A DNA stretch of 7,203 nucleotides from an uncultured Aquimonas sp. (GTDB lineage Bacteria > Pseudomonadota > Gammaproteobacteria > Xanthomonadales > Xanthomonadaceae), in the NCBI GenBank assembly GCA_946481615.1, contig CAMLOR010000166.1, positions 1 to 7,203 of the forward strand, written 5' to 3'. The notes beneath the pieces are model-generated. The model made no database searches. It worked only from the letters and a program-made list of their open reading frames with translations, and was not told where the DNA came from. Within the stretch, counting starts at the first letter, position 1. The number at the start of each line of letters is the position of its first letter. Shown here one piece after another: positions 1 to 4,892 of the stretch. A program made the position numbers and the translations under genes.

Positions 1-1
1 G

Positions 2-2488
2 CCGGGCGGCTACAGCGGCGCCGGCAGCTTCCAGTACCGCGTCTGCGACGACGGCGCGCCCGCCGCGCCGCAACAGTGCAGTGCTCCGACCACGGTGACC
101 TTCAACATCACCGGGCCGGAGCTGTACTTCGTCGACGACAACGCCGCGCCGGGTGGCGACGGCGGTCTCAACGATCCCTACGCTTCGGTGTCGGAACTGC
201 CGGCCGCACGCGGCAGCAACGACCGCATCTTCGTGTTCGCCGGCAATCATCCCGGCGCGGCGCACGGCTTCAACGCGGGCGAGCATCTGATCGGCGAGGG
301 CGCTAGCGGCGCGTTCGACACGGTGTTCGGCGTGACGGTCCCCGCCAACGGCGCGCTCGATGCGCGGCCCGTGCTGACCGGGCAGGAGGCCGACCGGCCC
401 GTGCTCGATCGCATCACCATGGCCGCCGCGCACAACGCCGTGATGCGCGGCGTGGCGCTGTCGAGCAGCAGCAGCGACGCGGTGTCGATCAGCGGCACCA
501 ACGGCGTCACCATCGCCGAATCGAGCGCGGCCTCGAGCGCGGGCGGCGTGAACATCGCGGGCTCCAGCGCCAGCGCCGCCGGCGTGAGCTTCTCGAGCAC
601 CAGTTCGAGCGGCGGCGCCAACGGCATCGTGCTCGCCGATCTCGCCGGCCCGGGCAGTTTCGATTTCGGCACCGGCTCCCTCGAGGGCAACAGCGGCGTC
701 GCCTTCCTCGGCAGCGGCTCGCTCGCGGTCACGAGCTATGCCGGCGACATCATCAAGAGCAGCGCGGGCAACCTGGTCGAACTCAACGGCGTGGCGGCAG
801 CCACCGATACCGGCAGCGTCACGCTGTCGGGCACGCTGGATTGCAGCGGCGCCTGCGCCGGCATCGACGTCGCCAACCGCGACGCCGGCACGCTGACGTT
901 CTCCGGCGCGGGCAAGACGCTCGCCACCGGCGCGAACGCCGCCGTGACGCTCGACAACAACGACGGCGCCAGCATCGCCTTCACCGGCGGCGGGCTCGCC
1001 ATCGCCACCAGCAGCGGCGCCGGCTTCAACGCGATCAACGGTGCGGCGGCGGTCACGGTGGAAGGTGCGGGCAACACGATCGCCTCCGGCACCGGTATCG
1101 CACTCAACGTCGCCAACACCGCGATCGGTGCGAACGATCTGACGTTCCTGAGCATCAGCAGCAATGGCGCCGGAAGCGGCATCGTGCTGGCCTCGACCGG
1201 CAGCGCGGGCGGCCTGACGGTGACCGGCAGCGGCACCGCCGGCAGCGGCGGTACGATCCAGAACGGCGCGTCCGGCGTGCTGCTGAGCAACACCCGCGAT
1301 GTCTCGCTCTCGCGCATGCAGATCAACGATCACACCGACTTCGCCATCCGCGGCACGTCGGTCGTCAATTTCGCCCTGGCCGACTCGGTGGTCGGCGGCA
1401 CCAACGGCAGCGATGCCGGCGCCGACGAGGGCAGCGTGCGTTTCAACGAACTCACGGGCACGGCCTCGGTGACCAACTCGTCGATCAGCGGCTCGGTCGA
1501 ACACAACATGCAGGTCGTCAACAGCGCCGGGCTGCTCGATCGCCTCACGGTGACGGGCACGACCTTCGGTGCCATGAATCCGGCCACGGGCAGCGACGCC
1601 CTGCTGATCGAGACGCTGAACACGGCCGTGATCAATGCCACGGTGCAGGACAACGACTTCACCTACGCGGTCGGCGATCACTTCCAGTTCTCCGCCAACG
1701 GCTCCACCGCCAACGACGTGGTGTTCGGCAACAACACCGTGAGCAACACCGGCGTGGCGGCGGTGCCCGGCGGCGGCGGCGTGCGCATCTTCGGCGGCAA
1801 CAACAACGGCACGGCGGCGCCCGGCGACGACATCAATGCCAGCATCACCTTCGACGTGATCGGCAACACGCTGCGCGGCGCCCGCGGTTCGGCGCTGGCG
1901 GTCAACAAGCTGGGCGGCTCCGGCGCGTTCTCGGGCACGATCGAGGCCAACGCCGTGGGCCTGGCGTCGGTCGCCGACTCCGGTTCGGCCGAAGGTTCGG
2001 CGATCTCGGTGCTGCACGACTTCGGCGGCACGCACACGATCGCCATCCGCGACAACACCGTGAGCCAGTACGCCAACTTCGGCGTGTTCACCCAGGCCGG
2101 CGGCAGCGGCATCATCGGCAGCGGTGCGTTCAACGCCACCGTCACCGGCAACACGGTGTCGGCGCCGGGCAGCCTGGCCTTCATCAAGAACGGCGCGCAT
2201 CTCAACGGCGGCGTGTCGCCGGGCGACAGCTACGCGATCTGCTATGACCTCGGCGGTGCCGGCGCTCTCGCCAACACGTTGGCCGGCTCGGGCGACGATG
2301 GCGGTCCGGACTTCCGTCTGCGCCATCGCCAGTCCACGACGGTGCGGCTGCCCGGCTACGGCGGCGGCGCTTTCGACACCGGTGCGGTGGTCGCGTTCGA
2401 GCAGGCGCGCAACAGCGGCGTCGGCCAGGCGGCCACGTCGGGCCTCGGCGGCGGCTTCACGGGCGGCGCGGCGTGCCCGCAGCCCTGA
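2..2488 (+). CDS. Giant secreted/surface beta-helix repeat protein, C-terminal 828 residues (5' truncated by window)
   Basis: The frame is open from the first complete codon at position 2 and ends at TGA 2486-2488, so the true start lies upstream; the GTG at 95 is internal. Fragment residues 1-37 are the end of an Ig-like/cadherin-like domain (GSFQYRVCDDG, a Cys15/Cys26 pair, then TTVTFNIT). At residue 41 a new region opens with LYFVDDNAAPGGDG, a motif I associate with right-handed parallel beta-helix domains in large bacterial surface proteins. Residues ~60-710 are low in complexity, rich in Gly, Ser, Ala, Asn and Thr, with recurring short strands of the form 'NTV.. / ..SGI.L / ..NGASGV' typical of beta-helix rungs. 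Cys281 and Cys285 sit inside it. Residues ~715-828 form a distinct C-terminal module (YAICYDLGGAGALANTL, DFRLRHRQSTTVRLPGY, ending in ACPQP). No LPXTG, PEP-CTERM or IPTL-CTERM tail and no membrane anchor is present at the C-terminus. A role in adhesion or extracellular matrix is inferred; no catalytic motif was recognised. Confidence 0.88.
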   Translation, partial: PGGYSGAGSFQYRVCDDGAPAAPQQCSAPTTVTFNITGPELYFVDDNAAPGGDGGLNDPYASVSELPAARGSNDRIFVFAGNHPGAAHGFNAGEHLIGEGASGAFDTVFGVTVPANGALDARPVLTGQEADRPVLDRITMAAAHNAVMRGVALSSSSSDAVSISGTNGVTIAESSAASSAGGVNIAGSSASAAGVSFSSTSSSGGANGIVLADLAGPGSFDFGTGSLEGNSGVAFLGSGSLAVTSYAGDIIKSSAGNLVELNGVAAATDTGSVTLSGTLDCSGACAGIDVANRDAGTLTFSGAGKTLATGANAAVTLDNNDGASIAFTGGGLAIATSSGAGFNAINGAAAVTVEGAGNTIASGTGIALNVANTAIGANDLTFLSISSNGAGSGIVLASTGSAGGLTVTGSGTAGSGGTIQNGASGVLLSNTRDVSLSRMQINDHTDFAIRGTSVVNFALADSVVGGTNGSDAGADEGSVRFNELTGTASVTNSSISGSVEHNMQVVNSAGLLDRLTVTGTTFGAMNPATGSDALLIETLNTAVINATVQDNDFTYAVGDHFQFSANGSTANDVVFGNNTVSNTGVAAVPGGGGVRIFGGNNNGTAAPGDDINASITFDVIGNTLRGARGSALAVNKLGGSGAFSGTIEANAVGLASVADSGSAEGSAISVLHDFGGTHTIAIRDNTVSQYANFGVFTQAGGSGIIGSGAFNATVTGNTVSAPGSLAFIKNGAHLNGGVSPGDSYAICYDLGGAGALANTLAGSGDDGGPDFRLRHRQSTTVRLPGYGGGAFDTGAVVAFEQARNSGVGQAATSGLGGGFTGGAACPQP

Positions 2489-2501
2489 GCGGATGAATCA
2501 C

Positions 2502-2528
2502 CCCGGCGCGCGAAGTGTGCGCGCCGGG
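2502..2528. terminator. Perfect 10-bp GC hairpin after the beta-helix gene (terminator-like, no T-tract)
   Basis: The arms CCCGGCGCGC (2502-2511) and GCGCGCCGGG (2519-2528) are exact reverse complements with a 7-nt loop GAAGTGT. The hairpin begins 13 nt after the stop codon of the upstream gene and ends 49 nt before the ATG of the first collar gene. No run of T follows on either strand, so it is not a canonical intrinsic terminator. It could protect the 3' end of the message, attenuate read-through or aid Rho-dependent ending. Confidence 0.5.
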
Positions 2529-2577
2529 CCAGGCGCGAGATGACGCGCACGGGATCAACGATCTTCTGGAGAACGAA

Positions 2578-3078
2578 ATGGCCGAACCGTTCCTGTCCGA
2601 GGTCCGCATCATGAGTTTCGTGTTCGCGCCCAAGGGCTGGGCGCTGTGCAACGGACAACTGCTGCCGATCAACCAGAACCAGGCGCTGTTCTCGCTGCTG
2701 GGGACGACCTTCGGCGGCGATGGCCGGGTGAACTTCGCGCTGCCGGACCTGCGCGGGCGCACGCCGATCCACGTGGGCTCGGGGCATACGCTGGGCGAGC
2801 GCGGGGGCGAGCCGGCGCACACGCTGTCGATCGCGGAGCTGCCGACGCACACGCACGTGGTGCAGGCCTCGTCGCTGTCGACCGGGACGGTGGCGATCCC
2901 GACCAATGCGTTCCTGGGGCCGGTGAACAACCTGTACCACTCGCCGGCGGCGCTGACGACGATGAACCCGGCATCGATCACGAACACGGGCGGCAGCCAG
3001 GCGCACCTGAACATGCAGCCGTTCCTGACCCTGAGCTTCTGCATTGCGTTGCAGGGCATCTTCCCGAGTCCGACCTGA
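2578..3078 (+). CDS. Phage tail-collar domain protein, microcystin-dependent protein (MdpB)-like, paralog 1
   Basis: This 166-residue protein belongs to the tail-collar/MdpB group. The N-terminal core reads FAPKGWALCNGQLLP (residues 16-30), then LLGTTFGGDG (40-49) and FALPDLRGR (53-61). Next come a GERGGE loop (73-78) and the paired histidines HTH (91-93), the conserved collar-domain pattern. The C-terminus is GGSQAHLNMQPFL (138-150) and ends in FPSPT. ATG 2578 was chosen over the in-frame GTG at 2515 because GGAGAA (2568-2573) lies just upstream and because the resulting MAEPF.SEVRI start matches the two paralogs downstream. There is no signal peptide or membrane segment. The family is named after phage tail collars and a microcystin-related cyanobacterial protein, but many bacteria carry such genes away from prophages, and nothing else here is phage-like. 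It leads a tight operon of three paralogs and a Tat protein. The biochemical role is unknown; a surface or fibre-like assembly is a guess. Confidence 0.9.
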   Translation: MAEPFLSEVRIMSFVFAPKGWALCNGQLLPINQNQALFSLLGTTFGGDGRVNFALPDLRGRTPIHVGSGHTLGERGGEPAHTLSIAELPTHTHVVQASSLSTGTVAIPTNAFLGPVNNLYHSPAALTTMNPASITNTGGSQAHLNMQPFLTLSFCIALQGIFPSPT

Positions 3079-3088
3079 GGAAACGACG

Positions 3089-3595
3089 ATGGCTCAGCCT
3101 TATGTGGGTGAGATCCGCATGTTCGCGGGCAACTTCGCGCCGGCCGGGTGGATGTTCTGCGAAGGGCAGCTGCTGCCGATCTCGGAGAACGAAACGCTGT
3201 TCCAGCTGATCGGGACGACCTATGGTGGCGACGGCGAGAGCACGTTCGCGCTGCCGGACCTGCGCGGCCGCATCCCGATCCACCAGGGCAACGGTTTCAT
3301 CCTGGCGGAGACGGGCGGGGCGGAGGAGATCACGCTGACGGCGAGCCAGATTCCGGCGCACAGCCATCCGCTGCTGGCGACGGCGGGCACGGGCAACTCG
3401 ACGGCGCCGGCGGGCTCGGTGCTGGCGCAGACCGACGGCACGATCATGCCCTACATCGCGGATGCGCCGAACCTGAGCCTGAATCCGGCGGTGGTGGGCC
3501 CGGTGGGCGGCAGCCAGCCGCACACCAACTTCCAGCCGTACCTGTGCGTGGACTTCATCATTTCGCTGTTCGGCATTTTCCCGTCTCCGACCTGA
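3089..3595 (+). CDS. Phage tail-collar domain protein, MdpB-like, paralog 2
   Basis: This 168-residue protein aligns without gaps to the first 93 residues of the preceding paralog: MAQPYVGEIRM, FAPAGWMFCEGQLLP, LIGTTYGGDG, FALPDLRGR at 53-61 and HSH at 91-93. It ends with GGSQPHTNFQPYL and the same FPSPT tail. The region between the HSH and the GGSQ motif (about residues 94-139) is nearly unrelated to paralog 1, so the fold is conserved while the centre is variable. ATG 3089 was chosen because an AGGAAA ribosome site (3078-3083) overlaps the previous stop codon and because the N-terminus then matches the paralogs; the in-frame codon at 3044 would overlap the previous gene. The gap to paralog 1 is 10 nt, indicating co-transcription. 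No export signal is visible. Confidence 0.91.
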   Translation: MAQPYVGEIRMFAGNFAPAGWMFCEGQLLPISENETLFQLIGTTYGGDGESTFALPDLRGRIPIHQGNGFILAETGGAEEITLTASQIPAHSHPLLATAGTGNSTAPAGSVLAQTDGTIMPYIADAPNLSLNPAVVGPVGGSQPHTNFQPYLCVDFIISLFGIFPSPT

Positions 3596-3607
3596 AGGCA
3601 TCCGACC

Positions 3608-4132
3608 ATGGCCGATCCTTTCGTTGCCGAGATCCGCATCTTTCCGTTCAACTTCGCGCCGCGCGGCTGGGCGTGGTGCGACGGCCAGTTGTTGCCGCTG
3701 TCGCAGAACACGGCGCTGTTTTCGCTGCTGGGCACGACCTACGGCGGCAACGGCAAATCGAACTTCGCGCTGCCGGACCTGCAGGGGCGGGCGCCGATGC
3801 ATCCGGGGCAGGGCCCGGGGCTGAGCCTGCACGACCTGGGCGAGACCGGCGGCAGCGAGACGGTGACACTGCTGGAGTCGGAGATTCCCTCGCACTCGCA
3901 CACGCTGCGGGCCTCGCAGGACCCGGGCGACATTTTCGCGCCGGGGCCGGCGATGAGCCTGGCGCAGTCGACCGGTGCCACCGCCTACCAGCCGGGCAAC
4001 GGCAGTCTGGTGATGATGGCGGCCGAGAGCCTGGCGCCGGCCGGCGGCGACCAGCCGCACAACAACCTGATGCCGTATCTGACCTTCTACTTCAACATCG
4101 CCCTGCAGGGCGTGTTCCCGCCGCGCGGTTGA
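3608..4132 (+). CDS. Phage tail-collar domain protein, MdpB-like, paralog 3
   Basis: This is the 174-residue third member of the tandem set. It shares MADPFVAEIRI, FAPRGWAWCDGQLLP, LLGTTYGGNG and FALPDLQGR (53-61, with Gln replacing the Arg of the other two). The HSH pair sits at 96-98, five residues later than in its paralogs because of an insertion around PGLSLHDLGE. The end is GGDQPHNNLMPYL followed by FPPRG, so the FPSPT tail of the other two is altered. The centre (about 99-145) is again divergent. AAGG (3595-3598), overlapping the previous stop, serves as ribosome site 9 nt before the ATG. The gap to paralog 2 is 12 nt. The three copies arose by duplication and diverged, which argues for subunits of one structure or for different ligands rather than redundancy; that is inference. 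Confidence 0.91.
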   Translation: MADPFVAEIRIFPFNFAPRGWAWCDGQLLPLSQNTALFSLLGTTYGGNGKSNFALPDLQGRAPMHPGQGPGLSLHDLGETGGSETVTLLESEIPSHSHTLRASQDPGDIFAPGPAMSLAQSTGATAYQPGNGSLVMMAAESLAPAGGDQPHNNLMPYLTFYFNIALQGVFPPRG

Positions 4133-4142
4133 GGAGCATCAC

Positions 4143-4769
4143 ATGCAACGTCGACAGTTCCTGCAAGGAGCCGGCACGCTGGGCGCAGCGGCGTTGCTGC
4201 CCGCCGCGGCGCACGCCGCCGCCGAGGCCTTCGCCGCGCCGGCGCACAACCGCTTCACCCTGCTGCGCAGCAGCGGCGAACCCGGCGCGCATTTCTTCCC
4301 GCACGCCGCGTGCAGCGCCGCCGACTGCGGCGCCGACACGCTGCGCCTGCACATCGACGGGCTGCAGCGCGCGGAAGGCGCGCCCGTGTTGCACGAGCTG
4401 TGGCTGAGCGCCCTGTTCGATCATCCCGACGGCGGCACCGCGCCGTTCCTGGCCTGGCAGTTCAGCAACGGGCCGCGCGCTTCGACCGGCCAGCGCATCG
4501 CGTTCGTCGCGCCGCGCGCGGGCATGCGCGGCTTCGCGCTCGACTACCGCCTCGATGCGGCCGCGGCCTGCACGCGCGAAACCTGCGCGCTCACCTCGTT
4601 CGGCCTACCGCTGCTGACGCCGGGGCATTACGCCCTGCTCGGCCCGCGCCGCGACGGCCGGCCGGCGTCGCCGCAAGGCCTCACCCATGGCGGCAACGCC
4701 GCGGCGCCGCTCGCCGCCGGCGTGCCGCGCGATTTCGATTGCCTCGCTTTCCGGATCGAGAGCGTCTGA
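4143..4769 (+). CDS. Tat-signal-bearing exported protein of unknown function with two CX4C pairs
   Basis: This 208-residue protein starts at ATG 4143, preceded by AGGAG at 4132-4136 overlapping the stop of collar paralog 3. The N-terminus MQRRQFLQGAG carries a twin-arginine pattern (RRxFL, Arg3-Arg4), a hydrophobic stretch (about 9-23) and an AHA-type cleavage site after residue 25. It should therefore be folded in the cytoplasm and exported by the Tat system to the periplasm or beyond. The mature part (~183 residues) contains Cys57/Cys62 and Cys143/Cys148, both CX4C, plus a lone Cys200, and motifs such as LHELWLSALFD, FLAWQFSNG and LLTPGHYALLGPR. I recognise no enzyme family. The spacing of Cys and His (His50, His54 next to Cys57) allows either disulfides or metal binding. 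Its position as last gene of the collar operon suggests a shared function, perhaps maturation or anchoring of the collar proteins; this is inference from order only. Confidence 0.85.
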   Translation: MQRRQFLQGAGTLGAAALLPAAAHAAAEAFAAPAHNRFTLLRSSGEPGAHFFPHAACSAADCGADTLRLHIDGLQRAEGAPVLHELWLSALFDHPDGGTAPFLAWQFSNGPRASTGQRIAFVAPRAGMRGFALDYRLDAAAACTRETCALTSFGLPLLTPGHYALLGPRRDGRPASPQGLTHGGNAAAPLAAGVPRDFDCLAFRIESV

Positions 4770-4892
4770 TCCGCTCCACCGCTGTCACCGCACGGACGCA
4801 GTTCGCGTACACGCTTTCCACGTTGCTGAAGTCTTAGTCCGCGCGCCGCAGGCGCGCGGGGGAATGCACCGCTGAGGTTCCAGGGGGTTCAC
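4770..4892 (+). other. Intergenic region between the Tat gene and the second giant gene
   Basis: These 123 nt hold no gene. A perfect GC hairpin lies at 4839-4859 and an AGGGGG ribosome site at 4882-4887, five nt before the ATG at 4893. No good sigma-70 promoter could be placed: TTGCTG at 4823 has no matching -10 at 16-18 nt. Confidence 0.6.
4839..4859. terminator. Perfect 9-bp GC hairpin with 3-nt loop (terminator-like or 5' leader hairpin)
   Basis: CCGCGCGCC (4839-4847) and GGCGCGCGG (4851-4859) pair perfectly around a GCA loop. It begins 69 nt after the Tat gene stop and ends 33 nt before the ATG of the giant gene. No T-run follows on the plus strand; on the minus strand the following bases are ACTAAGACTTC, also not a U-tract. 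It may end the collar operon with Rho or lie in the leader of the next message. Confidence 0.45.

Larger units (their letters stand above)
2578..4769 (+). other. Four-gene operon: three collar paralogs plus Tat protein
   Basis: All four genes lie on one strand with gaps of 10, 12 and 10 nt, and the ribosome sites of genes 2-4 overlap or touch the preceding stop codon (AGGAAA at 3078, AAGG at 3595, AGGAG at 4132). Such spacing supports a single transcript with coupled translation. No convincing -35/-10 pair was found in the 89 nt upstream (2489-2577), which hold only the hairpin at 2502-2528 and the ribosome site at 2568. Confidence 0.75.

Noticed and set aside
95..97. GTG as true start of the beta-helix gene
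   Set aside because: The frame is open from position 2 and the residues before it form a coherent Ig/cadherin-like domain end, so the gene begins outside the window.
463..477. AGC-repeat tract as a phase-variation site
   Set aside because: Only a few triplets, and a triplet change keeps the frame; it merely encodes a short Ser run.
841..2247. 468-codon plus-strand frame inside the beta-helix gene
   Set aside because: Its translation is almost only Arg, Gln, His and Gly, the signature of a +1 shadow of a GC-rich Gly/Ala/Asn/Thr gene.
2515..2577. Longer N-terminus for the first collar protein
   Set aside because: It would start inside the hairpin loop and add residues absent from both paralogs; ATG 2578 has the better ribosome site.
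2978..4060. 360-codon open frame on the minus strand across the collar genes
   Set aside because: Its translation is Arg-rich low complexity with no domain, and it lies opposite three genes with clear family motifs.
2578..4132. Prophage remnant or contractile injection system
   Set aside because: Only collar-domain proteins are present, with no other phage or tail genes in the window; such proteins are common outside phages.
4815..4828. Sigma-54 type promoter (TTCCACG/TTGC) before the giant gene
   Set aside because: The two elements are adjacent rather than separated by the needed few bases and the GG of the -24 element is absent.
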